NCBI RefSeq assembly: GCF_003425685.1 | Contig: NZ_QJKM01000014.1 | Span: 1 to 64,000 of the forward strand | DNA length: 64,000 nucleotides | Origin: Rhizobium terrae | Lineage (GTDB): Bacteria > Pseudomonadota > Alphaproteobacteria > Rhizobiales > Rhizobiaceae | Reading direction: 5' to 3' | In this document: piece after piece, positions 1-7,973 of the stretch | How the letters are laid out: each line of letters opens with the position of its first letter | Numbering within the stretch: the first letter of the stretch is position 1 | Program-made: the position numbers and the translations under genes | The notes under the pieces: model-generated | Told to the model about the DNA's origin: nothing | The model's input: only the letters and a program-made list of their open reading frames with translations | Databases searched by the model: none

Positions 1-47
1 TCGACATAGCTGAAGAGTTCCCCCGTCCGAACATCGCCGCCACGCAT
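1..47 (-). CDS. IS1182-type transposase, N-terminal fragment (partial, runs off the window)
   Basis: Only the first fifteen complete codons are in view: ATG at 47 encodes MRGGDVRTGELFSYV, the standard opening of IS1182-family DDE transposases (MRG...ELFSYVD). No stop occurs before the window edge. The gene lies just inside the terminal inverted repeat, as expected for a single-gene IS. The short length limits the call, but the motif and the adjacent repeat support each other. Whether the full transposase is intact cannot be seen. Confidence 0.7.
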   Translation of the reverse strand, partial: MRGGDVRTGELFSYV

Positions 48-124
48 TCCATAATCCCCAAAGCCCCTCGGACGCAGTGAATCATTTCGAAGCAGTCAAT
101 GCCAGTGGCTTTTTCAACAGCCTG
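1..124 (-). mobile_element. Terminal end of an IS1182/IS5-type insertion sequence (rest is off the left edge)
   Basis: Read on the minus strand, the element starts with the terminal motif GGCTGTTGAAAAAGCC (complement of about 107-122), which is typical of IS1182-type ends. About 60 bases further in comes a transposase start. The terminal motif is followed on its outer side by CTAG (125-128), a palindromic tetranucleotide that fits a target site. That tetranucleotide contains the stop codon of the neighbouring membrane-protein gene. The motifs are seen directly; the family name and target-site reading are inferred, because only one end lies in the window. Confidence 0.75.
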
Positions 125-532
125 CTAGAGCCCGATGGATACGTCGCGGCCGGCCGAGCGGACCGCCACCGCAAAGCCGCCGACGACATCGATGAACGTG
201 ATCGTCATCAGGATGAAGAAGATCTGCGTCGCGGCATCCCTCACCAGCAGGAATTCCACCAGATAGGCGATGAAAACCAGCATCGACAGCATGTGATTGA
301 GAAGCGAGCCGCGCCCGTTGCGGCTCGCTTTCAGGATTTCCACGAACAGGAAGACCAGCGAGACAACGATGATGCCGTCGCCGAGCGTCATGGTCCATGT
401 CGCGCCGGAGAGCATCTGGAGCGAACTGACGACACTGCCGAGCGATGCGATCCCTCCGCCGCCCAGAAGGCCGAGCATCGCGAGATTGTAGAGGATGAAG
501 GGAATGATCATCAGCGGCAATGCGGCGAGCAT
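125..532 (-). CDS. Small integral membrane protein of unknown function, about 135 residues
   Basis: The ATG at 532 is preferred because GGAG lies just upstream and the protein then begins directly with a hydrophobic segment (MLAALPLMIIPFILYN); a longer version from 655 adds a basic, non-hydrophobic leader. About four hydrophobic segments are visible (near residues 3-25, 47-67, 80-100 and 105-125), with a basic loop (EILKASRNGRG) between. I recognise no functional domain. The reading frame ends TCC ATC GGG CTC TAG exactly at the border of an insertion sequence, and the stop lies within the CTAG flank. The protein may therefore be full length with the IS at its stop codon, or it may have lost a short C-terminal tail. 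Confidence 0.7.
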   Translation of the reverse strand: MLAALPLMIIPFILYNLAMLGLLGGGGIASLGSVVSSLQMLSGATWTMTLGDGIIVVSLVFLFVEILKASRNGRGSLLNHMLSMLVFIAYLVEFLLVRDAATQIFFILMTITFIDVVGGFAVAVRSAGRDVSIGL

Positions 533-612
533 GAAGGGCTCCGGAGCTTTAACGGAATGGGTCGGCCCGGACTGTGCTTCCTGAATACGCTTTCCGCAAG
601 ACGTCGCGGAAA

Positions 613-640
613 CAAAAAAAGGCCGGCAGAGCCGGCCCTT
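613..640 (-). terminator. Rho-independent terminator of rpmF
   Basis: A perfect 7-bp stem (GGCCGGC / GCCGGCC, arms 621-627 and 631-637) with a three-base loop is followed on the minus strand by a run of seven T (614-620 on the plus strand is A). It lies 24 bases past the rpmF stop codon and upstream of the membrane-protein gene. Confidence 0.85.
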
Positions 641-664
641 CAAGCGAACGTTCAAGTAAAACGC

Positions 665-850
665 TTACGCGCTTTCCTTCGGCGTCAGAACCTGACGACC
701 GCGATACATGCCGGTCTTCAGGTCGATGTGATGCGGACGGCGCAGTTCGCCGGAATTCTTGTCTTCGACATAGGTCGGAGCCTTGAGCGCGTCGGCGGAG
801 CGGCGCATACCGCGCTTCGACGGGCTCGTTTTTCTCTTCGGTACAGCCAT
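665..850 (-). CDS. rpmF: 50S ribosomal protein L32
   Basis: The 61-residue product begins [19 protein letters not shown] and continues through a basic tail, matching alphaproteobacterial bL32 in sequence and length. It is a structural protein of the large ribosomal subunit. The ATG at 850 gives the canonical N-terminus; an upstream in-frame start would add 32 unrelated residues. GGAG precedes the start by about eight bases. The zinc-binding cysteines of some L32 proteins are absent, as is usual in alphaproteobacteria. A strong terminator follows, so it appears to be a single-gene unit. Confidence 0.97.
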
Positions 851-998
851 TTTCGTTACTCCACTTTCGTGCAAAACATGATCTCCGGCCGGAACTGAGG
901 CCGATTGGACATGTTTCGATCTCGGAAATTTGGGCGGCTTATACATGGCCGGCAGGGCTTTGACCAGTCCTTGCTGGGATTTTTTGAGAAATATGCGG

Positions 999-1646
999 CT
1001 ATGCCTCGTCCTCGGGCACGATCCAGGTCTCCTTGAGGGCCGCGTCCTGCCATTGCACCCAGGCCGGATGAGACTTCATGGCATTCATGTAGGCAAGCGT
1101 CTCCTCGTCCTTGACCAAGTCATAGACATCGAACCGGTTGACGACGGGCGCGAACATCGCATCCGCGGCGGAAAACGCGCCGAACAGAAACGGCCCGCCG
1201 GACTTGCCTCTGAATTCCCGCCAGATCGTCTCGATCCGGGCGACATCGTCCATCACGCCGTCAGGCAGGTCGATCACCCTTTTCGGCCGGCGCATGTTCA
1301 TCGGGCAGGCATTGCGCAACGCCCGGAAGCCGGACAGCATTTCCATCGAGATGGAACGGGCGGCGGCACGGTCGTCGCCCGCATTCGGCCACATGCCTTT
1401 GTCCGGAAACATCTCGGCGACGTATTCGATGATCGAAAGCGATTCCCAGACGCGCACGCCGCCATGATGCAGGACCGGAACCCTGCCCGTCGGCGAGATC
1501 GGCTTGAACTTCGGATTGCCGGCTGGAAAATCGAAGGGGATCAATACCTCCTCGAAAGGCACGCCTGCCGCCGTCATCGCGATCCAGGGGCGGAATGACC
1601 AGGAGGAATAGTTTTTGTTGCCGATATAAAGAGTAAGCTTTTCCAT
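999..1646 (-). CDS. Glutathione S-transferase family protein
   Basis: The 215-residue product has the thioredoxin-like N-terminal GST domain (residues 1-80) with the motif [12 protein letters not shown], then [25 protein letters not shown], where the cis-Pro (VPVL) and the Glu-Ser glutathione-binding pair are visible. A helical C-terminal domain follows. This is a cytosolic enzyme family that conjugates or reduces small electrophiles with glutathione; the serine-rich N-terminal motif suggests a serine-type active site. The substrate cannot be inferred. It lies downstream of mtgA on the same strand with a 70-base gap, so co-transcription is possible. Confidence 0.9.
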
Positions 1647-1719
1647 GGGCGGCGTCTCCGGTTGGCTGCATCAGCCTATAATCGGCATCACCGGATGCGA
1701 CCAATGAAATCGCTGAAAC

Positions 1720-2478
1720 TCAACCATAAATGCATTTGATATAGTCGCCGGCGCTCCGCGCCCTGCGCTCCACGATGCCGGCGAGCCGCTGCATGCCGCG
1801 GCCCGGCTTGCCGGCAACGCGGGTGATGGGATTGGGCAGCGAAACGGCCAGAAGCGCGGCCTGCCGCGCGCTGAGTTTCGAGGCGGGTATCCTGAAGTGA
1901 TATTGGGCGGCGGCCTCGGCTCCATAGATGCCCGGCCCCCATTCGGCGATGTTCAGGTAGATTTCCATCATCCGCCGCTTCGACCAGACGAGATCGGCTC
2001 CGAGCGCCAGCGGCAGTTCGAGCCCCTTACGGATGAAGGACCGGCCGTTCCAAAGGAAGAGGTTCTTGGCCGCCTGCATGGGAATGGTGCTGGCCCCGCG
2101 CGTCGCTTCTCCATCCAGTGCATCCTCGACCACGCCGCGCATCTGGTTCCAGTCCACTCCACCGTGGAAACAGAACTGGCCGTCCTCGGACATCATCACC
2201 GAACGGACGAGATTGGGCGAAATGTCGTCGATGCTCATCCAGCGACGGTCGTAACCGCGAAACAGCGCAAGTTCCGACAGCATCAGCGTCGAGACCGGGC
2301 GAGTGAAGGGCAATGCGTAGACGAAAACGAGGAGATAGGGCAGCAGAAGAACCGCAAGGACGATCAGCACGGCGCGGCGGATTAGGCCGCCGGAAAACAG
2401 GCGCCGGCGCAATCCTGTGTTCACCGGCTCGTCCTCCTGCACCTGGCTTTCGGGCGTTATATCCAATGTCCCGCTCAT
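1720..2478 (-). CDS. mtgA: Monofunctional biosynthetic peptidoglycan transglycosylase
   Basis: This GT51-family enzyme polymerises lipid II into glycan strands at the inner membrane. One N-terminal membrane anchor is visible (AVLIVLAVLLLPYLLVFVYA), followed by the GT51 core: SVMMSEDGQFCFHGG with the catalytic Glu, TRGASTIPMQ, and RMMEIYLNIAEWGPGIYG. The C-terminus is short with no transpeptidase domain, which separates it from class A PBPs. Two starts are close together: ATG 2496 and ATG 2478. The latter has GGA seven bases upstream and begins MSGTLD, so I chose it, with moderate certainty. The gene is divergent from the prenyltransferase gene at 2596. Confidence 0.93.
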   Translation of the reverse strand: MSGTLDITPESQVQEDEPVNTGLRRRLFSGGLIRRAVLIVLAVLLLPYLLVFVYALPFTRPVSTLMLSELALFRGYDRRWMSIDDISPNLVRSVMMSEDGQFCFHGGVDWNQMRGVVEDALDGEATRGASTIPMQAAKNLFLWNGRSFIRKGLELPLALGADLVWSKRRMMEIYLNIAEWGPGIYGAEAAAQYHFRIPASKLSARQAALLAVSLPNPITRVAGKPGRGMQRLAGIVERRARSAGDYIKCIYG

Positions 2479-2595
2479 CCCTGTTTCCGTTTTCATAACC
2501 GCACAACGCGGCCAAGGCGAGTCCGGCACCGAAAACTTCGCGTGTGCTGGTAAATCGCCGTTGCCAGCCAACAATCGCCATGCCAAACAGCGGCC

Positions 2596-3510
2596 ATGAC
2601 GGACAGCAAGACGGAATTCGAAATGCGCCTGCGGCAGAGCGCCGCCGAGACGGAGGTCATGCTTTCGTCGCTGCTGTCCGATACCTGTCTCGGCGACGAA
2701 ATCGCCCGTCCGCCGCACTTGATGGCCGCCATGCGGCATGGCTCACTGAACGGTGGAAAGCGGTTGCGGCCCTTTCTTCTGCGCGAGGCCGCGGCATTGC
2801 TCGGCGGTTCCTCGCAGGCAGCCTTGCGCGCCGGCGTGGCGCTGGAATGCCTGCACTGTTATTCCCTGATCCATGACGATCTGCCGGCCATGGACGACGA
2901 CGACCTGCGCCGCGGCCAGCCGACCGTGCACAAGGCCTTCGACGAGGCGACCGCGATCCTCGCCGGCGACAGCCTGCTGACCTATGCCTTCGACATCATC
3001 GCCGCGCCCGAGACCGAGCTTGCCGACCGGCTGAAGATGGAACTCGTCCTGTCGCTTGCGCGGGCTGCCGGGCCGGGAGGAATGGCGGGTGGTCAGGCCT
3101 TGGATCTCGCCGCGGAGAAATCCCCACCCGACGAAGCCGGCATCGTGATCTTGCAGACAATGAAGACCGGTGCTCTGCTGCGCTTTGCCTGCGAAGCCGG
3201 CGCCATCGTCGCCGGTTCGCCCTCGGCCGATCGCGAAAGGCTTCGCCTTTTCGGCCAGAAGATCGGCCTTGCCTACCAGCTCGCCGACGATCTTCTGGAC
3301 CTTACCTCCGATGCCGCCACCCTGGGGAAGGCCGCCGGCAAGGATGCCGCGCGCGGCAAGGGAACGCTGGTCGGCATGCATGGCATGGACTGGGCCGAAA
3401 AAAGGCTCGATGCGCTGACCGAAGAAGCCGTCGAGCTGCTTGCGCCCTACGGAGAAAAGGCGCTTATTCTGCAGGAGACGGCACGCTTCATCGCCAGCCG
3501 AGATAACTGA
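2596..3510 (+). CDS. ispA: Polyprenyl (farnesyl/geranylgeranyl) diphosphate synthase
   Basis: The 304-residue protein is a trans-isoprenyl diphosphate synthase, which condenses IPP with allylic diphosphates in the cytosol. The first aspartate-rich motif is in LIHDDLPAMDDDDLRRG (about residue 95), the second in QLADDLLD (about 236). The GKRLRPF motif near residue 55 binds IPP. Length and the DDxxxxD-type first motif fit FPP/short-chain synthases (IspA type), though GGPP as product cannot be excluded. A LysE-type gene starts 17 bases downstream, so the two are probably co-transcribed. ispG, an earlier enzyme of the same pathway, is 1.5 kb away on the opposite strand. Confidence 0.9.
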   Translation: MTDSKTEFEMRLRQSAAETEVMLSSLLSDTCLGDEIARPPHLMAAMRHGSLNGGKRLRPFLLREAAALLGGSSQAALRAGVALECLHCYSLIHDDLPAMDDDDLRRGQPTVHKAFDEATAILAGDSLLTYAFDIIAAPETELADRLKMELVLSLARAAGPGGMAGGQALDLAAEKSPPDEAGIVILQTMKTGALLRFACEAGAIVAGSPSADRERLRLFGQKIGLAYQLADDLLDLTSDAATLGKAAGKDAARGKGTLVGMHGMDWAEKRLDALTEEAVELLAPYGEKALILQETARFIASRDN

Positions 3511-3526
3511 CGCCTGGGGAAAGACC

Positions 3527-4159
3527 TTGCCCGATATCCTGATCTACATGTGGCCGGCTTATATCGCCTATATCATCAACGTCGCGAGCCCCGGCCCGGC
3601 CAATTTCGCGATCATCGGCGCGTCGATCTCGCAAGGCCGCCGTGCCGGTCTCGTCACTGCGCTCGGCATTGCCTGCGGCTCGTTCACCTGGGCCTGTGCG
3701 GCAGCACTCGGCCTTGCCGCGCTGCTGCGCAACTATGCGATCGCGCTGGAAATCCTGAAGGTCCTTGGCGGGCTCTACCTGATCTACCTGGCCTGGAAGG
3801 CTTACAGATCCGCACGCCTGCCCGATGCGAAAGCCGCGATCGGCAATGCCCGGACGGATTATACGTCGCGCCAGCTCTGGCTGCGCGGCTACATGATCCA
3901 CTTGACCAATCCGAAGGCGATCTTCGCATGGCTGGCGATCATTTCGCTGGGCCTGCCGGAAAACGCGTCGACCTCGGCAATCGTCCTGATCATCGCCGTC
4001 TGCATGACGTCCAGCCTGACGATCTTCACCACCTATGCTATGGTTTTCTCGACATCCCACGCGTTGCGCGGCTACAGGGCCGCCCGACGCTGGATCGAAG
4101 GCACGATGGCCGTCTTCTACAGCGTCGCCGGCTTCAAGCTTCTGACGAGCCGCATCTAA
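3527..4159 (+). CDS. LysE/RhtB-family amino-acid exporter
   Basis: About 210 residues with the LysE/RhtB signature: an N-terminal VASPGPANFAIIGASISQGRRAG (written in part: ASPGP followed by a GRRAG loop), hydrophobic segments of the six-helix family, and the conserved LTNPKAIFAW motif near residue 130. Such inner-membrane proteins export amino acids or derivatives by proton exchange; the substrate is not predictable. I chose TTG at 3527 because GGGGA lies six bases upstream and it starts shortly after the preceding ispA-like stop; ATG 3548 is an alternative that would leave the first helix intact. Confidence 0.85.
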   Translation: MPDILIYMWPAYIAYIINVASPGPANFAIIGASISQGRRAGLVTALGIACGSFTWACAAALGLAALLRNYAIALEILKVLGGLYLIYLAWKAYRSARLPDAKAAIGNARTDYTSRQLWLRGYMIHLTNPKAIFAWLAIISLGLPENASTSAIVLIIAVCMTSSLTIFTTYAMVFSTSHALRGYRAARRWIEGTMAVFYSVAGFKLLTSRI

Positions 4160-4183
4160 GCGACTCGCCGGAGCTTTTTACGA

Positions 4184-4843
4184 TCAGCCTTGGGTAATCG
4201 GAGCAATCGCCACCTCGACGCGGCGGTTCTGCGCACGGCCGTCCGCGGTCGCGTTGGATGCGATCGGCTGCGACGGACCGAAACCCATCGTCGACATGCG
4301 GCGCTGGTCGACCCCGCGGCTGCCGAGATAGTTTGCGACGGAAGCGGCGCGGCGCTCGGAAAGTCCCTGGTTGTGCTGCAGGCTGCCGGTCGAGTCCGTA
4401 TGGCCGTTTACGTCGACGAAGGTCCTGTTGAACTTGTTCAGCACGAGCGCGACGGAATCGAGCGTCCGGTAAAACGGCGGGATCACCTGGTCCTGGTCCG
4501 TGGCGAAGGTAATGTTGGACGGCATGTTGAGGATGATGCGGTCACCCATGCGGGTCACCGAAACGCCGGTGCCCTGGAGTTGCGCACGCAGTTCCGCTTC
4601 CTGATTGTCCATGTAGGCACCGATGCCGCCACCGGCCAGCGCCCCGATGCCCGCGCCGATCAACGCGTTGCGGCCCGCATGGCGCCCGCCCGTCAGGCCA
4701 CCCGCAAGAGCACCGAGACCGGCACCGATCGCGGCGCCGCCGGCCGTATTGGAAATCTTCTGCTCGCCCGTATAGGGGTCGGTCGTGGTGCAGGCAGAAA
4801 GATAGGTCGCGCAAAGCGCAACGATCGCGATTTTCTTGATCAT
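4184..4843 (-). CDS. OmpA-family lipoprotein with glycine-zipper domain
   Basis: The 219-residue product begins with a lipoprotein signal peptide ending in the lipobox LSAC (Cys at about 18). A glycine-zipper segment follows (GGAAIGAGLGALAGGLTGG and a second such run). The C-terminal half is an OmpA peptidoglycan-binding domain, with NGHTDSTGS and the LSERRAASV helix carrying the usual Asp and Arg contacts. It probably sits in the outer membrane and tethers it to peptidoglycan, like YiaD/Pal-type proteins. It is convergent with the LysE-type gene, with only a 24-base gap and no clear terminator. Confidence 0.92.
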   Translation of the reverse strand: MIKKIAIVALCATYLSACTTTDPYTGEQKISNTAGGAAIGAGLGALAGGLTGGRHAGRNALIGAGIGALAGGGIGAYMDNQEAELRAQLQGTGVSVTRMGDRIILNMPSNITFATDQDQVIPPFYRTLDSVALVLNKFNRTFVDVNGHTDSTGSLQHNQGLSERRAASVANYLGSRGVDQRRMSTMGFGPSQPIASNATADGRAQNRRVEVAIAPITQG

Positions 4844-4880
4844 ATAAATCGAAGTCCCCGTCGTCAGTGGTGACTCTCAT

Positions 4881-5068
4881 TTACCATGAATTGCGGCAAT
4901 AGCGAGGTGGCCCGCCGTCGGCTGCGGCACGGATGGCTTCGAGCTCTTTCGGCGACGGGCCGTAAGGGTTCTCGTTCGTGTTCAGCTTGACGAGATTCCG
5001 GATGCCCGGCTGTTCGTCGGCGGCATAGGGTTTCAGCGTGCTGACGACGGCGACCAGTACTGGCTCAT
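4881..5068 (-). pseudogene. hisC: Remnant of histidinol-phosphate aminotransferase (hisC), N-terminal part only, frameshifted
   Basis: From ATG 5068 the first codons read MSQYWS, then a one-base loss shifts the frame and the reading continues VVSTLKPYAADEQPG... followed by KLNTNENPYGPSPKELEAIR, the hallmark N-terminal motif of HisC. Joined across the shift, the opening (MSQYWSP-VVSTLKPY) matches HisC N-termini of the gamma/betaproteobacterial type. Similarity fades after about residue 48, and the frame closes at 4881 after some 60 codons; a full gene has about 350. The PLP lysine is absent. The remnant lies three bases past the ispG stop codon, so it was probably once a downstream gene or an inserted fragment. 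Confidence 0.85.
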
Positions 5069-5071
5069 GGA

Positions 5072-6322
5072 TTATTCGGCAGCCGTCTTCTGGCCGAAAC
5101 GGTTCTCGATATAATCGATGACGAGCTTCTCGAAATCGGCGGCGATATTGGGACCACGCAGCGTCATCGCCTTCTTGCCGTCGATGAAGACTGGGGCGGC
5201 CGGCGTCTCGCCCGTACCCGGCAGCGAAATGCCGATGTCGGCATGCTTGCTCTCGCCCGGTCCGTTGACGATGCAGCCCATGACCGCAACATTCAGCGCT
5301 TCGACGCCTGGATACTTCTCGCGCCAGACCGGCATGTTCTTGCGGATATCGTTCTGGATGTTCTGGGCAAGTTCCTGGAAGACCGTCGACGTGGTGCGGC
5401 CGCAGCCCGGACAGGCGGCGACGACCGGCACGAACTGGCGGAAGCCCATGACCTGCAGGAGTTCCTGCGCCACCTGCACTTCACGGGTGCGGTCGCCATT
5501 CGGCTCCGGCGTCAGCGAAACGCGGATCGTATCGCCGATCCCCTGCTGCAGCACGTAACCCATGGCGGCCGAAGACGCGACGATGCCCTTCGATCCCATG
5601 CCGGCTTCGGTGAGACCGAGATGCAGCGCGTGGTTGGAACGCTCCGCGAGCATGGAATAGACGGCAATCAGGTCCTGTACCTGGCTGACCTTGGCCGAGA
5701 GAATGATGCGGTTGCGCGGCAGGCCGATCTGTTCGGCAAGCTCGGCCGAGATCAGTGCCGACTGGCAGATCGCCTCGTGCATGACTTGGCGAGCGGAGAG
5801 CGGCGAGCCCTCGGCGGCATTGCGGTCCATCAGGGTCGTCAGCAGGTCCTGGTCGAGCGAACCCCAATTGACACCGATGCGCACCGGCTTGTCATAGCGG
5901 ATCGCCATCTCGATGATGTCGGCGAACTGCTTGTCCTTCTTGTCCTTGAAACCGACATTGCCCGGATTGATGCGGTATTTGGCGAGCGCCTCGGCGCAGG
6001 CAGGATGATCGGCGAGCAACTTGTGGCCGATATAGTGGAAGTCGCCGACCAGCGGCACATCCATGCCGAGCCGCAGCAGACGTTCGCGGATCTTCGGGAC
6101 GGCGGCGGCGCTCTCGTCGCGATCGACGGTGATGCGGACGATTTCGGAACCTGCCTTGTAGAGGGCAGCGACCTGAGCGACCGTCGCGTCGATATCGGCG
6201 GTATCCGTATTCGTCATCGACTGGACGACCACCGGTGCACCCCCGCCGACAATGACGCCGCCGACATCGACGGCCACGGTCGCGCGGCGCGGCTTCGGAT
6301 CATAATCGATGGGTGACGACAT
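5072..6322 (-). CDS. ispG: 4-hydroxy-3-methylbut-2-en-1-yl diphosphate synthase (MEP pathway)
   Basis: IspG (GcpE) reductively converts MEcPP to HMBPP, the penultimate step of the MEP isoprenoid pathway, in the cytosol. The 416-residue protein shows the N-terminal PVVVQSMTNTDTAD motif and the three iron-sulfur cysteines in CPGCGRTTS and MGCIVNGPGE. I chose ATG 6322 (MSSPIDYDPKPRR), which has GAG about ten bases upstream; longer versions from 6334 or 6400 add unconserved residues. It lacks the large insert found in plant enzymes. A hisC remnant follows immediately downstream. Confidence 0.96.
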   Translation of the reverse strand: MSSPIDYDPKPRRATVAVDVGGVIVGGGAPVVVQSMTNTDTADIDATVAQVAALYKAGSEIVRITVDRDESAAAVPKIRERLLRLGMDVPLVGDFHYIGHKLLADHPACAEALAKYRINPGNVGFKDKKDKQFADIIEMAIRYDKPVRIGVNWGSLDQDLLTTLMDRNAAEGSPLSARQVMHEAICQSALISAELAEQIGLPRNRIILSAKVSQVQDLIAVYSMLAERSNHALHLGLTEAGMGSKGIVASSAAMGYVLQQGIGDTIRVSLTPEPNGDRTREVQVAQELLQVMGFRQFVPVVAACPGCGRTTSTVFQELAQNIQNDIRKNMPVWREKYPGVEALNVAVMGCIVNGPGESKHADIGISLPGTGETPAAPVFIDGKKAMTLRGPNIAADFEKLVIDYIENRFGQKTAAE

Positions 6323-6452
6323 CGGAAATCTCATCGGCTTGGTGAAATGAGCGCTTTTCAGGTGGCGTATGCGTTGCCGCTTGTCAACGGCGCGCCGCAT
6401 ACTTTGATCCTGGCGCCGCGCAACTCTTCTATCGAAGCCCTATTACGCCTTT

Positions 6453-7643
6453 TTAATGGTGGGCGTTGTCGGCATGCCTGGCGAGCGACGACAGGAGCAG
6501 CACCACGAGGATAAGCACCGAAAGACCCGCGAAGATCGCCGCAAGGCCGGTATGTTCGGCGATGAAACCGATGCCGGAAGGCGCGACGAGAATACCCGAA
6601 TAGCCCATGGTCGTCACCACGGAGAGACCGACGCCGGCCGCCATGCCCGGCAGGTTGCCTGCCGCCGAGAAGCAGATCGGCACGATGTTGGAAATGCCGA
6701 TCCCGGCCAGCGCGAACCCTGCGATCGCCATCGGCGCGTTTTCGGCGAAACCGATCAGCAGCAGCCCCAGGATTGCAATGACCGAACAGACACGGAGCGT
6801 CATGACCGCGCCGAAACGATCGCGGATCAGGTCACCGGCAAAGCGCATCGCCGCCATGGTCAGCGAGAAGGCCGCATAGGCAAGCCCTGAGAGGCTCACC
6901 GACGCCGCAAGCTCATTGCGCATGTAAAGTGCGCCCCAGTCCAGGATTGCCCCCTCGGGGATCATACAGAACAGCGCCATGATGCCGATCAGCCAGGGCA
7001 ACGGCGAAAGCGGCAGTCGGCGGGCGGCCGCGTGGTTCGCCTCGTCCGGATGCGGCGCATCATGCAGCACCGTTCGCCAGGCTGCGACGATCATCAATGC
7101 GGCGAGGATCGTCACCAGGATTACATGCGCGGAAACGCCGATGTGTTCGATCAGGAACCCGCCGGTGGATGACCCGACCAGACCGCCGAGGCTCCAGAAG
7201 GCATGGCAGGACGACATGATCGACCGACGCATATGCTTCTCGACCGAAACGGCATTGGCATTCATCGCCACATCCATGGCGCCCAGCAATCCGCCAAACA
7301 GGAAGATCGCCACGGCGCCGGTCCAGACATCGCCGACCCAGGTGAGCAGCAGCAGCGTCGGCGTCAGGAGAATGGCGGCAACCTTGCTGACCTGGCTGGA
7401 GCCGAAGCGGGCGATCTGACTGCCGGCGATCGGCATCATCACAATCGACCCAAGGCCGAAAGTCAGAATCATCAGACCAAGCGCGCTTTCGCTGAGGCCG
7501 AGACGACCGGCGAATTCCGGAATCTTCGGCGCCCATGCTCCGACCATGAAGCCGTTCATGAGGAAAAGCAGCGCCACTCCCACCCTTTCGCGGGTAATGA
7601 AGGCGGGGCGTCCGTGAGGCCGGGAGGAGGAGCGGGTATCCAT
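6453..7643 (-). CDS. Major facilitator superfamily transporter
   Basis: The 396-residue product has roughly twelve hydrophobic segments, beginning VALLFLMNGFMVGAWAPKIPEF and including LMILTFGLGSIVMMPIAG, the cytoplasmic loop region after helix 2. The opening (NGFMVGAWAPKIP) is typical of a YbjJ-like/fucose-permease-like MFS clade seen in many alphaproteobacteria. It presumably moves a sugar, metabolite or drug across the inner membrane; the substrate is unknown. I chose ATG 7643 (MDTRSSS) because AGAAGGA lies upstream, whereas 7676 has none. It is in the same direction as ispG but separated by 130 bases. Confidence 0.88.
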   Translation of the reverse strand: MDTRSSSRPHGRPAFITRERVGVALLFLMNGFMVGAWAPKIPEFAGRLGLSESALGLMILTFGLGSIVMMPIAGSQIARFGSSQVSKVAAILLTPTLLLLTWVGDVWTGAVAIFLFGGLLGAMDVAMNANAVSVEKHMRRSIMSSCHAFWSLGGLVGSSTGGFLIEHIGVSAHVILVTILAALMIVAAWRTVLHDAPHPDEANHAAARRLPLSPLPWLIGIMALFCMIPEGAILDWGALYMRNELAASVSLSGLAYAAFSLTMAAMRFAGDLIRDRFGAVMTLRVCSVIAILGLLLIGFAENAPMAIAGFALAGIGISNIVPICFSAAGNLPGMAAGVGLSVVTTMGYSGILVAPSGIGFIAEHTGLAAIFAGLSVLILVVLLLSSLARHADNAHH

Positions 7644-7785
7644 GAAATCAATCCTTCTGGTTGCGGCAACCTTCATTTAAATCGATTAGATTTGCAACGA
7701 CGCACCACACCTCTCCCTCTCACAAATTATATCTGAAGGAAACCTGAACAGGTGGCAGAGCCGGGACTGACAGCCGGCGCGCAGC

Positions 7786-7970
7786 GCGCCGGTCTCCGTT
7801 CTGGCACCGTTCGGATATAGGCGATTGTCTGGCTCGGCTTTCTGGTCTGAGAAGACTTGCCGGCCAACGATGCGATTATCGGCGCCATCCTGATCGGCAG
7901 CGCCGGCCTCATGATCATCTTCGGCAAGAGGCTCGGCCGGAAAGTTCACGGAACGAAGGAAAGCGGCTGA
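7786..7970 (+). pseudogene. C-terminal remnant of an EamA/DMT-family transporter
   Basis: Three pieces in slightly different frames reproduce the end of a drug/metabolite transporter: APVSVLAPFGY (7786-7818), then after loss of one base AIVWLGFLV (7821-7847), then an in-frame TGA at 7848 followed by EDLPANDAIIGAILIGSAGL and a basic tail ending at TGA 7970. Helix 9/10 of EamA proteins has this order (APxSVLAPFxYTA...W...FGE). The rest of the gene is missing. It is convergent with pyc, ending three bases from the pyc stop. No functional product is expected. Confidence 0.75.
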
Positions 7971-7973
7971 AAA

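Noticed and set aside
77..898. A 273-codon plus-strand frame across the membrane-protein and rpmF genes
   Set aside because: It overlaps rpmF, a terminator and the IS boundary, with low-complexity charged sequence; a shadow.
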